Source of the DNA: AP-15 sp963772965
GTDB taxonomy: Bacteria > Pseudomonadota > Alphaproteobacteria > ATCC43930 > CGMCC-115725
NCBI GenBank assembly: GCA_963772965.1
Contig: CAVYZU010000014.1
Coordinates: 136,727 to 200,726, forward strand
Direction of reading: 5' to 3'
Length of the DNA: 64,000 bases
The notes under the pieces were generated by a model. That model had not been told where the DNA came from. It saw only the letters and a list, made by a program, of their open reading frames with translations, and ran no database searches. Shown here piece by piece: positions 9,466 to 18,934 of this stretch. Position numbers and translations under genes: made by a program. Position 1 is the stretch's first letter; each line of letters starts with the position of its first letter.

Positions 9466-9481
9466 AGACAGATTAATGTCT
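9466..9481. promoter_or_regulatory. inverted repeat upstream of the protease gene, possible operator
   Basis: AGACA and TGTCT are separated by six bases and end 25 bases before the protease ATG. A strong ribosome-binding site GGGGAGG at 9494-9500 follows. The dyad overlaps where a promoter would be expected. The function is inferred from position only. Confidence 0.35.
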
Positions 9482-9506
9482 AATACGTAAAAGGGGAGGC
9501 GCTGCG

Positions 9507-12500
9507 ATGAAGAGCATCGGGGTGTTGGTGAAGCTCGCCGGGTCAGCGGCTGCCGCGCCGGCCGCAATGACTGGTTTGGCGCCGCCGGATCATCAAATCA
9601 AACCGCTGTTTACGATAGCCGCCGATCCGCCGGCGCCCGGCCAAGGAATAGCGGCGGCGGGGCGGACCGAGGACAGCTGGGTGCTGGTGCAGCCGAGCAC
9701 CGCGACGATGACGTTACAAGCGGCGTCGCAAAATCCGTGGGATCGGGTGCACGAGGTTCGCCGTCATTTCGCCATGAGCGGCCATCAGGTATTGGCGGCC
9801 GAGCCCGATCTCGAACAGGTCTGGCAACTGGATCCGACCGACGGCAATCGCCCCGCGATGGCGGCGCGCGAGCCTGACCGGACCAAGCCGGACGATCCGC
9901 TCGGCCCGCCCTACGCGCCGGGCCCACGGCCCAATTGGCATGTCGAGGACGATTTCAGCCAGCTCGCCGCCGCTCGGCGCGCGGTCGGCGACGCCCCGAG
10001 CCAGATCAAGATCGTTCATCTCGATACCGGCTACGACCCCAACCACAAAGCCTGCCCGGCCCACATCGTGACCGAGGAACAAAGGAACTTTGTCGACGCC
10101 TCCCGGCCCAACGATGCGACGGACGAAACCCCGACCTCGGGCCTGCTGCTGAACCGCGGCCACGGCACCGGCACAATCGGCATCCTCGCCGGGCCGCAGG
10201 TCAACGGGCTGCTCGACACCGTCAGCGGGAAGTCGCTGAACGGCGAAGTGTTGGGCGGCGCCCCGATGATGAAGATCGTGCCGGTGCGGATCGCCGACCG
10301 GGTCTTCCATTTCGCCACCAGCACGGTTGCGCAAGGGATCGAATATGCGGTCTCGATCGGCGCAGACGTTGTCTCGATGAGTATGGGCGGGCTGCCGTCG
10401 CAAGCTTGGGCCGATGCGGTAAACAAGGCCTACGAAGCCGGGATTGTCGTGGTTTGCGCGGCGGGGAACAACTTCGGCGGCCTGCCGACGAGCCTCGTCG
10501 TCTATCCCGCCCGGTTCGACCGCGTGATCGCCGCTTGCGGCGTGATGGCCGACAAGACGCCTTATCTGAACCTGGCTCCCGAAAACATGGAGGGCAATGC
10601 CGGGCCCACGAGCAAGATGGCGACCGCGGTCGCCGCCTATACCCCCAACATCCCCTGGGCGCGGCTCGGCGTAGCCGATTGGGTTGACCTCGACGGCGCC
10701 GGCACCTCCGCCGCCACACCTCAGGTGGCGGCCGCCGCCGCATTGTGGCTGCACAAGAACGGCGGCAATTATCCGGGGCGGGACTGGCAGCGCGCCGAGG
10801 CGGCGCGGCGCGCCATCTTCGACAGCGCGTTTCTGCGCACCGGAGCCTCACGGCCCGATCGCTTTCTCGGCAGCGGTCTGTTGCGGGCGATGGATGCGCT
10901 GGCGATTGCCCGGGTCGATAATCTCACCCAGCTGCCGCGGGATTCGGCGAGCTTCGCCTTTCTGCATTTATTGAGCAGCATCTTTGGTGTTAGCGGCAGC
11001 GAGCCGACCGATCTCTATGCCCTCGAACTGACGCAGTTGGCGCTCTATTCACGGGCGGCGCAGGATGCGATGCCTGATCCGCAAGCGCCATTGGATCAGA
11101 TCACGCCATTGCAGCGCCGCCGCTTTTTGCAGGCGATATTGGACGAAGGCAAAACCTCGCGGACATTGCGCGACTACCTTTCGCGCACGCTGGGCCAAGG
11201 CGGGGTTGCGACGGCTGTGCCATCCCCGCAACCGCCATCGCCGGCGCCTGCCCAGGCTGTCCTGGGCACGCCGAACCCCGCCCTGGCCCCGGTCGATCGC
11301 GCCGCCGCCTGGCGGCAGATGCTTCCGGCACCGCCGGCCAGCCGGCGCTTGCGGATTTTCGCCACCGATCCGGGGGCTAGCATCGAACTGAATACCGCCT
11401 TTATCAACGAGGCGACGGTCGAAGTGCCGTGGGAGGCGGCCCGCAGCAGCGAGAACTTATTGAGCCCCGGGCCGGTCGGCGAATATCTCGAGGTGGTGGA
11501 CGTCGATCCGGCCAGCGTTCGCGTCTATGATCCGGTTGATCTGAACAACCCCTATCTGCTCGCGCAGGACGGCTTGTCACCGTCTGAGGGCAATCCGCAA
11601 TTCCATCAGCAGATGGTCTATGCCGTCGCGATGCGCACGATCCGCAACTTTGAAATCGCGCTGGGGCGGCGGGCATTGTGGGCGGAACGCGAGGTGCCGG
11701 TCGCGGCCAATGACGAAAAGACCGAGCCGGACGGCCCGGCGCGCACGACGCGAGCCTTTGTGCGCCGATTGCGGCTCTATCCGCACGCGCTGCGCGAAGC
11801 CAATGCCTATTACAGCCCTGATAAGCGCGCCCTGCTGTTCGGCTATTTTCCTGCCGAGAATGCGATCGAGAGCGGGCAGATCGTGTTTACGGCGCTGTCC
11901 CATGACGTCGTCGCGCATGAGACGACGCACGCGCTGCTCGACGGCATTCATCGCTATTACCAGCAGGCGACAAACATCGACGTGCCGGCATTCCACGAGG
12001 CATTTGCCGATATTGTTGCAATCTTTCAGCACTTCACCTTTCCCGAATTGCTGCAATACGAGATCCAGCGCTCACGCGGCGACCTGGCGGGGCAGGGCGA
12101 TCTGATGGCCAATCTGGCGAGACAGTTTGGTCAGGCGGTCGGGCAAATCGGGCAACGGGGCGCCTTGCGCAGCGCCATCGGCACCAAGCCGAGCCGTGAC
12201 GAATACGCCAATGCACAGGAGCCGCACGAACGCGGCCGCGTATTGCTGGCAGCCGTCTTCGACGCATTCCTGGCAATCTATAACAGGCGCACCCAGGATT
12301 TGCTGCGGCTGGCGAGCGGCGGCAGCGGTATCTTACAACCCGGCGCGCTACACCCCGACCTTGTCGGGCGACTGGCGGAAGCGGCGACCAAGTCGGCGCA
12401 ACACGTGCTGAAATTATCGATCCGGGCATTGGATTACATGCCGCCGGTCGATCCGAGATTTGGCGATTTTCTCCGGGCCTTGGTCACCGCCGACTCTGAC

Positions 12501-13193
12501 CTCGTGCCGAACGACAGGTTTGGCTACCGCGTGGCGTTTATCGAAGCCTTTGGCGCTCGCGGCATTCCGGCCGATGGAGTCCGAACATTGTCGCCCGAGA
12601 GCCTGCGCTGGCAGACATTGCAACCCGACGCGCAGCCACCGGGGCTCGGCGAGTTCATTCGCAAGAATATCGATCTTGGCTGGGATGTCAGCGGCGACCG
12701 GCAGACTTCGTGGCAAGCAGCCCGCGTCAATGCCTGGCGATTGCACGAATGGCTCTCCGATCCGGCAAATTTCTCGGCGGAGCAGGCGAGAGCCTTTGGC
12801 TTGAACCGGGCTCCGCCGCTGGCGAACGGCCCTGACGATTTCCCGCACCGCGACAAGCCCCACAACCGCCCCCGCTTTGAGGTGCATTCGGTCCGCCCCG
12901 CGCGCCGGCTGACCGCGGAGGGCGAAACGCGGACCGACATCATCGCGGTGATCACCCAGCGACGAACGCTCGCCAGTGAGAGCAATCCCGATGCCGAATT
13001 CCGTGGCGGCTGCACCTTGGTGTTGGATCGGCGCGAGGGCGTACCGCCGGTGCGCTACTGCATCACAGTACCGGTTTCGAGCACCAATCGGGCGCAAAGC
13101 GCATTGCAAAACCATATGGCGGCAATGGCTGCCCGCGGACCCTATGGCAATTACGGGGCCAATGAGCCTTTTGCCATGCTGCATCGAGCGTGA
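9507..13193 (+). CDS. dual protease: subtilisin (S8) fused to HExxH gluzincin metallopeptidase
   Basis: The 1228-residue protein has a propeptide-like region (about 60-110) and a subtilase domain (about 145-465). The catalytic triad is Asp173 (HLDTG), His219 (GHGTG) and Ser401 (GAGTSAATP), with an oxyanion-type AAGNN at 319. A Pro-rich linker follows near 570-590. A second protease domain has zinc motif HETTH at 804-808 and a downstream E831xxxD835 (HEAFAD), as in M4-type gluzincins. A long C-terminal region (890-1228) has no domain I recognise. No convincing signal peptide or membrane helix is seen, so it may act in the cytoplasm. GGGGAGG precedes the ATG. A metallo-hydrolase gene starts 15 bases after the stop, so the two probably form one operon. 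Catalytic residues look complete; biological role unknown. Confidence 0.88.
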   Translation: MKSIGVLVKLAGSAAAAPAAMTGLAPPDHQIKPLFTIAADPPAPGQGIAAAGRTEDSWVLVQPSTATMTLQAASQNPWDRVHEVRRHFAMSGHQVLAAEPDLEQVWQLDPTDGNRPAMAAREPDRTKPDDPLGPPYAPGPRPNWHVEDDFSQLAAARRAVGDAPSQIKIVHLDTGYDPNHKACPAHIVTEEQRNFVDASRPNDATDETPTSGLLLNRGHGTGTIGILAGPQVNGLLDTVSGKSLNGEVLGGAPMMKIVPVRIADRVFHFATSTVAQGIEYAVSIGADVVSMSMGGLPSQAWADAVNKAYEAGIVVVCAAGNNFGGLPTSLVVYPARFDRVIAACGVMADKTPYLNLAPENMEGNAGPTSKMATAVAAYTPNIPWARLGVADWVDLDGAGTSAATPQVAAAAALWLHKNGGNYPGRDWQRAEAARRAIFDSAFLRTGASRPDRFLGSGLLRAMDALAIARVDNLTQLPRDSASFAFLHLLSSIFGVSGSEPTDLYALELTQLALYSRAAQDAMPDPQAPLDQITPLQRRRFLQAILDEGKTSRTLRDYLSRTLGQGGVATAVPSPQPPSPAPAQAVLGTPNPALAPVDRAAAWRQMLPAPPASRRLRIFATDPGASIELNTAFINEATVEVPWEAARSSENLLSPGPVGEYLEVVDVDPASVRVYDPVDLNNPYLLAQDGLSPSEGNPQFHQQMVYAVAMRTIRNFEIALGRRALWAEREVPVAANDEKTEPDGPARTTRAFVRRLRLYPHALREANAYYSPDKRALLFGYFPAENAIESGQIVFTALSHDVVAHETTHALLDGIHRYYQQATNIDVPAFHEAFADIVAIFQHFTFPELLQYEIQRSRGDLAGQGDLMANLARQFGQAVGQIGQRGALRSAIGTKPSRDEYANAQEPHERGRVLLAAVFDAFLAIYNRRTQDLLRLASGGSGILQPGALHPDLVGRLAEAATKSAQHVLKLSIRALDYMPPVDPRFGDFLRALVTADSDLVPNDRFGYRVAFIEAFGARGIPADGVRTLSPESLRWQTLQPDAQPPGLGEFIRKNIDLGWDVSGDRQTSWQAARVNAWRLHEWLSDPANFSAEQARAFGLNRAPPLANGPDDFPHRDKPHNRPRFEVHSVRPARRLTAEGETRTDIIAVITQRRTLASESNPDAEFRGGCTLVLDRREGVPPVRYCITVPVSSTNRAQSALQNHMAAMAARGPYGNYGANEPFAMLHRA

Positions 13194-13207
13194 GGGAGGG
13201 GCGTAGG

Positions 13208-14818
13208 ATGGCACAAAGCAGACGACCGGCGGCGCCGAAGGCGAAGCCCGCGACCAATGGATCACAAAGCCGGGCGCCGTCCACGCCCGCAGTAGGGCGA
13301 GCATCGGTCCGGATGTACCGGCAAGGATTGGGCGACTGTTTTCTGGTCACATTGCCAAAGCAGGACCGCACTCCCTGGCATATGCTGATCGATTGTGGCG
13401 TGATCCTCGGGACGCAAAGCGTCAACGATCGCTTGACCGAGGTCATTGCAGACATGGCGGCAGACACTGGCGGGCGGGTCGACGTATTGGTGATCACCCA
13501 CGAGCATTACGACCATGTCGCCGCCTTTGCCGGATTAAACAACCTGTTCTGCGCGAGCGACCAAGAACGCAAGGACGGGCAGCTGCAGGTCGGAGAGGTA
13601 TGGTTCGCCTGGACCGAAGATCCCGACGACCCGCTCGGCCAAAAGCTCAACAAAACGCGCGCCGCGCAGGTCAACCAGCTGGCTGCAATGGTCGGGCAAT
13701 TGCAATCGAGCAACCGCGCCATGTCCCCGGCGACCAACGCCATGGCGAACGGCGTAACCGAACTGATGACCTTCTTTGGTCTTGGCCCCGAGGATCTGAC
13801 GCAGGCTCGGGCCAATCTGGCGGGCCAAGGAATGGCCGCAAACGGCGCCGGCGGAGGGCAAAAGCATCTCGGCGCCACGGCTCAGGCGATGGAAAACGCC
13901 CGCGCCCTTGGCGGGCGAAACGGCGAGCATGTTCGGTACTGGAAGCCCGGCGACACACCCTGGTCCAACCCCGATCTGCCGGGGGTTCGGATTTATGCCC
14001 TGGGTCCGCCGCGCGATGAGGCGCTGCTGAAGAAAACCTTCGCGACCAATGAGGTCTATCATCTCGCGGCAAACGACGCGGGTCACAATGCGTTTTTTGG
14101 CGCCGCGGCACTGGGCGGGAGCAACGCAGCAGACGGTAGCGATAAATGGTGCCCGTTCGACCAAGCCTATGGCCGCGAACTCCGCGATCCGCAGCAGGGC
14201 GGGAATTCGATGATGCCTTACGCGACGGCCGAGTTCTTGCAGCGTCACTATTACGGTCCCGGCAGCGATATGGGCGATCAGGATCAGAGCTGGCGCCGCA
14301 TCGACGAGGACTGGCTCGGCAATGCCGCGCAATTCGCATTGAATTTGGATTCAGCGACCAACAATACCAGCCTGGTATTGGCGATCGAGCTGGCGCCCGG
14401 CGGCGAAGTGTTGCTGTTCCCGGCCGACGCGCAAGTCGGCAACTGGCTGTCCTGGCAGCAAGTGAATTGGACCGTGGATGGCAACAAGGCGGTCTCGGCA
14501 ACCGATCTGCTGAAGCGGACTATATTCTACAAAGTTGGGCATCACGGCAGCCATAACGCGACATTGCGGGAGCACGGGCTGGAGCTCATGCCGCACGGGC
14601 TGGCTGCCCTGCTGCCGGTGGATCACGAAATGGCGGTCAAAAAGCGTTGGGACGGGATGCCGTTGCCCGGCCTCCTCGACGCATTAAAGGCGCGCGGCGC
14701 CGCTGTCGTTCGGATGGACGACGACCACCTGCCAAACGACAAGCCCTTCCGCGCCAGCGACAAGCAGGGCAAGTCGTTCGCGGGACCGCTATTCTACGAG
14801 TGGCGCCTCGATAATTAG
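13208..14818 (+). CDS. metallo-beta-lactamase-fold hydrolase, ComEC-like, partner of the dual protease
   Basis: ATG 13208 follows GGGAGGGG at good spacing and is preferred to the in-frame GTG at 13190. The protein has about 536 residues. The metal-binding motif is THEHYDHV (His98, His100, Asp102, His103). The later motif KVGHHGSHNAT (442-452) is typical of the DNA-internalisation-type (ComEC/Rec2) and related MBL enzymes. An insertion of roughly 250 residues lies between these motifs. Known relatives act as nucleases or phosphodiesterases on nucleic acids or nucleotides, but the substrate here cannot be told. No signal peptide is visible. Tight spacing to the dual protease implies joint function. 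Confidence 0.85.
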   Translation: MAQSRRPAAPKAKPATNGSQSRAPSTPAVGRASVRMYRQGLGDCFLVTLPKQDRTPWHMLIDCGVILGTQSVNDRLTEVIADMAADTGGRVDVLVITHEHYDHVAAFAGLNNLFCASDQERKDGQLQVGEVWFAWTEDPDDPLGQKLNKTRAAQVNQLAAMVGQLQSSNRAMSPATNAMANGVTELMTFFGLGPEDLTQARANLAGQGMAANGAGGGQKHLGATAQAMENARALGGRNGEHVRYWKPGDTPWSNPDLPGVRIYALGPPRDEALLKKTFATNEVYHLAANDAGHNAFFGAAALGGSNAADGSDKWCPFDQAYGRELRDPQQGGNSMMPYATAEFLQRHYYGPGSDMGDQDQSWRRIDEDWLGNAAQFALNLDSATNNTSLVLAIELAPGGEVLLFPADAQVGNWLSWQQVNWTVDGNKAVSATDLLKRTIFYKVGHHGSHNATLREHGLELMPHGLAALLPVDHEMAVKKRWDGMPLPGLLDALKARGAAVVRMDDDHLPNDKPFRASDKQGKSFAGPLFYEWRLDN

Positions 14819-15723
14819 TCGGATCGAGGCTGAGTTGCGATTTCCGGTTTGGTCTGCAGCTTCTCGATTTCGTTGGCGATCGCTAGTACACGGCGTGCTT
14901 CTTCGACATGCAGATTTTCGACGAGGCGGCCGTCGAGCAGTGTGATCCCGATCCCGTGCGCCTCGGCTTCGGCATGGGCGACGACGACCCGCTTGGACCA
15001 CGCCACTTCCTCTGGGCCCGGCGCAAAGGCGGCGTTGGCCGGTTCGATTTGCTTGGGATGGATAAGGGTCTTGCCGTCAAAGCCGAGCGCGCGGCCCTGA
15101 CGGCAGGCAAACGCAAACCCTTCATCGTCCGCGAGATCGAGGTGGACCCCGTCGAGCGCCACGAGACTATGGGCGCGAGCGGCGAGCAGCAATAAGCCCA
15201 GCGACGTCATTAAAGGTGCGCGGCCGGGGGTGTGCAGCGCGTGCAGATCCTTGGTCAGATCGGAGGTGCCAGCGACCAACGCCGCGACTCTCGGGCTGGC
15301 GGCGGCGATTTCCGCAGCCGCAAGAATGCCGCGCGGCGTCTCCAGCATGCACCACACCGCGAGCGTGACGGGCGCGCCAAGGGCGTCGAGCCGTGAGACG
15401 GCGCGGCGCACCTGGTCGGCATTCTCGACCTTTGGCAATAGCACCGCGTCGATCGGCAGCCCGGCCGCGGCCGCAAGATCGGCTTCGCCCCAGACTGTCT
15501 CGAGCGCGTTGATCCGCAATACCAATTCGCGCCGGCCGTAATCGCCTATCGACAGCGCTTGCGCGACGGCAGCGCGCGCTGCCTCCTTGGCGGTCGGCGC
15601 CACCGCATCTTCGAGATCAAAGATCAAAGCGTCGGCCGGCAGGTCGCGGGCCTTTTCCAGAGCGCGCGGGTTGGCGCCGGGCATGAACAGCGCGCTGCGG
15701 CGCGGGCGAAATCTCGGCGGCAA
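14815..15723 (-). CDS. CitE-like CoA-ester lyase (HpcH/HpaI family)
   Basis: The 302-residue TIM-barrel protein has the acidic metal- and CoA-binding positions of the citrate lyase beta/malyl-CoA lyase group: DLEDAV near residue 36, MLETPRGI near 127, HLDLADDEGF and GFDGKTLIHPKQI. Relatives cleave malyl-CoA, citramalyl-CoA or citryl-CoA, or hydrolyse malyl-CoA. The organism has methanol oxidation genes 7 kb away, so a serine-cycle malyl-CoA role is possible but not shown. The stop overlaps the convergent MBL gene by four bases. Confidence 0.8.
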   Translation of the reverse strand: MPPRFRPRRSALFMPGANPRALEKARDLPADALIFDLEDAVAPTAKEAARAAVAQALSIGDYGRRELVLRINALETVWGEADLAAAAGLPIDAVLLPKVENADQVRRAVSRLDALGAPVTLAVWCMLETPRGILAAAEIAAASPRVAALVAGTSDLTKDLHALHTPGRAPLMTSLGLLLLAARAHSLVALDGVHLDLADDEGFAFACRQGRALGFDGKTLIHPKQIEPANAAFAPGPEEVAWSKRVVVAHAEAEAHGIGITLLDGRLVENLHVEEARRVLAIANEIEKLQTKPEIATQPRSD

Positions 15724-15768
15724 GCAAAGTCCTCCCTACGGTTCGGCGTGTGAGTAAACCCAAAACTC

Positions 15769-15890
15769 GTCATTCCGGGGCGCGGGCGCAGTCCCGCGAA
15801 CCCCGGAACCCATGAACACCGCACACGAATATAGAAGTAGACCGCCATTTTCGCGGGTTCCGGGCCTGTCCTTCGGACATCCCGGAATGA
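15769..15890. repeat. long intergenic inverted-repeat element
   Basis: The element opens TCATTCCGGGG and closes CCCGGAATGA, with further complementary arms (GCGAACCCCGGAACCCAT against GCGGGTTCCGGG). This is the style of multi-copy palindromic intergenic element common in Bradyrhizobium-like genomes. It occupies much of the 384-base gap between the lyase gene and the ABC transporter operon. No gene was seen in the rest of that gap. Confidence 0.7.
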
Positions 15891-16107
15891 CTTAGCTAAG
15901 CGATCAGATTGTTCACACGCTCGCAGGCCGGGAAACAGGAGGGTTTGCGCCTTATCGCGGCTGTATTCGATACACGCGCTCGATTACCAAAATCGCTGCG
16001 GAGATACGCCTCCAGCACACCGCTGTCGACCGCCCGCCCGTGGCATGGACCTTGCGTAGATTTGCGGCAGGGGAGGAGCGCACGGAAACCGAGATCGGAG
16101 TTCTTCA

Positions 16108-17040
16108 ATGGCCGCTTCTCCGGCCGCCGTCAGCGCCGTTCCTCTCTCTGCCCCGCTTCATCGCCGGGCGCCGCGACTCACGCCGAGCCTGCTGACCGCC
16201 GGCGCGCAATTGCTACCGGCCGTTCTGTTCCTCGCGTTCTTTTTCCTGCTGCCCGCCGCGACCTTGTTTGCCTACAGCTTCCTGACGCAGTCGGCGCAGG
16301 GCACGGTAGGATTGCCGCTGACCGCCTCGCATTACGCTCATTTCTTCGGCACAGCCCTCTATTCGCACGTGTTGTTGACGACATTGCGGATCAGCCTGGT
16401 GACGACGGCTGCGGCGGCGTTGCTCGCCTATCCGGTGGCGCTGGTCATGGTGCGCACATCAGCCGCAGCGGCGCGCGTCATCACGATGATCGTCATCGCC
16501 CCGCTAATCGTCAGCGTCGTCGTCCGCACCTATGGCTGGCAGGTGATCCTCGGCAACGGCCCGACCGGGGTGCTGAACTGGCTGTTGCTCGCCACCGGCT
16601 TTATCCATCACCCGCTGCGGCTGCTCTACACCGAGGCCGCGGTAGAGATCGGCTCGCTGCACGTCTTTTTTCCGCTGATGGTGCTGCCATTGGCCTCGGC
16701 GCTCGGGAAAATCGACCCCTCGCTCGACGACGCCGCAACGACGCTTGGCGCCACTTCATGGCGCCGCTTTCGCCGCATTACATTTCCGCTGAGCCTGCCG
16801 GGGCTCGCGGTCGGCAGCACGTTGGTGTTCTCGTTGACCGCCGGCTCGTTTGTGACGCCTGCCATTCTCGGCGGCAGCAGCGCGCAAATGTTGGGCATGC
16901 TGGTCGATCAGCAGATCCTCGCAGTCTACGACTGGCCCTTTGGCGCGACGGTCGCGAGCGTGCTGGTGGCGATCGTGCTCGGCGTCAACATCGTCTCGAT
17001 GCGTCTGATGGATCGGCGCGCGACCCGGACTGCCCGATGA
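16108..17040 (+). CDS. ABC transporter permease, polyamine type (PotB-like)
   Basis: This 310-residue membrane protein has about six transmembrane segments, the first near residues 35-60. The cytoplasmic EAA loop reads DDAATTLGATSWRRFRRITFPLSLPG, near residues 205-230, and would contact the ATPase. It is the first gene of a four-gene transporter operon (two permeases, a periplasmic binding protein and an ATPase) of the spermidine/putrescine/thiamine-like family. Its stop overlaps the next start as ATGA. Substrate is inferred from family layout only. Confidence 0.85.
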   Translation: MAASPAAVSAVPLSAPLHRRAPRLTPSLLTAGAQLLPAVLFLAFFFLLPAATLFAYSFLTQSAQGTVGLPLTASHYAHFFGTALYSHVLLTTLRISLVTTAAAALLAYPVALVMVRTSAAAARVITMIVIAPLIVSVVVRTYGWQVILGNGPTGVLNWLLLATGFIHHPLRLLYTEAAVEIGSLHVFFPLMVLPLASALGKIDPSLDDAATTLGATSWRRFRRITFPLSLPGLAVGSTLVFSLTAGSFVTPAILGGSSAQMLGMLVDQQILAVYDWPFGATVASVLVAIVLGVNIVSMRLMDRRATRTAR

Positions 17041-17840
17041 ACAGTCGACTGACCGGACCGCTCGCCTGGCTGTTGCTGCCGATAACGGCGGCGGTGCTGA
17101 TCTTTACCTTGGCGCCGCTCGTCGTGACGGTCGCGATCTCGTTCAACGACACCGCTTTTGTCGTGTTTCCGCCGCGCAGCTTTACACTCAAATGGTACGG
17201 CCAAGTCGTGCGCGACCCGGAATTTCTCAGCTCGCTCGCCTTCAGTACCGAGCTGGCACTGGCGGCGACGATCGGCGCGCTATTGCTGGGTGTGCCGGCC
17301 GCCTTTGCGGTGGTGCGCGGTGAGTTTCCCGGCCGCGACGCAGCGGCGGCATTGCTATTGTCGCCGCTGGTGTTCCCGGTGTTGATCACCGGCGTCGCAC
17401 TGTTGCAGCTATTCTCGATGCTGCGCTCCGACAACACCCCGCTCAATCTGTTCATCGCCCATGTGCTGGTGACGATGCCCTATGTCGTGCGCACGGTGAC
17501 CGCGAGCCTCATGCTTGCCGACCGCACGCTCGAAGAGGCGGCGCAGACCTTGGGGGCGACGCATTGGCGGGTGTTTCGCCGCATCACCGTGCCGCAGATC
17601 GCGCCCGGGCTCGCCGCCGGCGCGCTGTTTGCCTTCATGGTCTCGTTCGACAATTTCCCGATCTCGATGTGGCTCGCCGACGCCCAGCACAATCCGGTGC
17701 CGCTGTTGATCTTTCAGCGCATCGCCAATGTCTTCGAGCCGTCATTGGCGGCGATCTCGACCCTATTGATCGTGTTCGCGGTGGCGGTCGTGCTGATTGT
17801 CGAGCGGGTCGCCGGGCTGCGCCGCGGGCTGGCGATGTAA
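17037..17840 (+). CDS. ABC transporter permease, polyamine type (PotC-like)
   Basis: The ATG lies in an ATGA overlap with the preceding permease, which fixes the start. The 267-residue protein has about six membrane helices and an EAA loop, EEAAQTLGATHWRVFRRITVPQ, near residues 167-188. It would form the heterodimeric inner-membrane channel with the upstream PotB-like protein. The C-terminal helix is followed directly by the binding-protein gene 25 bases downstream. Confidence 0.87.
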   Translation: MNSRLTGPLAWLLLPITAAVLIFTLAPLVVTVAISFNDTAFVVFPPRSFTLKWYGQVVRDPEFLSSLAFSTELALAATIGALLLGVPAAFAVVRGEFPGRDAAAALLLSPLVFPVLITGVALLQLFSMLRSDNTPLNLFIAHVLVTMPYVVRTVTASLMLADRTLEEAAQTLGATHWRVFRRITVPQIAPGLAAGALFAFMVSFDNFPISMWLADAQHNPVPLLIFQRIANVFEPSLAAISTLLIVFAVAVVLIVERVAGLRRGLAM

Positions 17841-17865
17841 TTCCTCAGCAACAGGAGAAACCGTT

Positions 17866-18934
17866 TTGAACACAAAAATCGCGCGGCGGACCGTGCTTGG
17901 CGCCGCCGCTGCGCTCGCGGCACCTTTCGTGATCGGGCGACATAGCCGCGCGGCGGAGCGGTCGATCACGGTCGGCATCTACACCGGCAAACAGGGCGAA
18001 CACGTCCGTAAAACGATCATCCCGGCGTTTGAGGCCAAGCACAATTGCAAGGTCTACACGACCCTGGGGGTCACGCTCGAACAGATCGCCGCCCTGCGCG
18101 CGACGCGGAACAACCCGCGCTACAGCGTCATGTTTGTCGACGATGTCGGCGTGGCGATGGGGAAGAACGAAGGGTTGATGGAGAAACTGCCGGTAGACGA
18201 AATCCCCAACATGAAGCGGCTGCTCAAGCGCTTTGTCTTTTACGACGGGTATGGCGCCGGGTTTGCGATGTCCACGGCGAGCCTTGCCTACGCAACCCAG
18301 ACGACCAAGCCGCTCGAAACCTACGCCGAGTTGTGGGACCCGAAATTCCGCCAGCGCTTTTTGATGGAGACGCCCAAGGCAACCCAAAGCATCTATCTGC
18401 TGATTGCCGCGGTCACGCTCCAAACCGGCAAACCCTACGCCCAGGCGCAATACTTGATCGATCAGGCGTGGCCGAAGATGGAGGCGCTAAAGCCCAATGT
18501 GCTCAGCATCTTCCAAAACGAGGAAGCAATCACGCAGATGATTTCAGGGCCAGGCCGATGTCGCCGGCCTGTTTTATTCAAAAAGCGTCAACCCTTACAA
18601 CGCCAAGGGCGCGCCGGTGGCGATGTGCTATCCCCGTGAAGGGACTTTTGCCGGCATCAACACCGCGACCCTAGTCAAGAACGCACCCGATCGCGAGCTC
18701 GGCATCGCCTTTATCAACTGGATGCTCGACCCCGGTGTGCAGCAGGGCCTGGCCGAAGCCACCCTAGCAGCGCCGACCATCGATGGCCTGGAGTTCAAGC
18801 CGGATGTCGCAAAATATATCACCTATCCCGAGAGCAAAATGGACGAGATGGGGATTTTCAGCCCCGACTGGAACTTCATCAATCCGCTCCGGCCAAAGCT
18901 CGTCGAAAAGTACAACGAAGTTTTCATCTCGTGA
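17866..18934 (+). CDS. periplasmic substrate-binding protein (PotD-like), frameshift near 18550
   Basis: A TTG start at 17866 has AGGAG nine bases upstream. The N-terminus IARRTVLGAAAALAAPF is a probable twin-arginine export signal. The mature region matches group 1 extracellular solute-binding proteins. After EEAITQMISG one extra base in GGGCC (about 18546-18551) shifts the frame. Removing it gives QADVAGLFYSKSVNPYNAKG and a 355-residue protein ending NEVFIS, the usual length. The sequence on both sides is well conserved in style, so this may be a sequencing error rather than a dead gene. Confidence 0.8.

Noticed and set aside
9714..10754. A 346-codon minus-strand frame inside the subtilisin region
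   Set aside because: It is antisense to a frame with an intact catalytic triad and has no recognisable domain.
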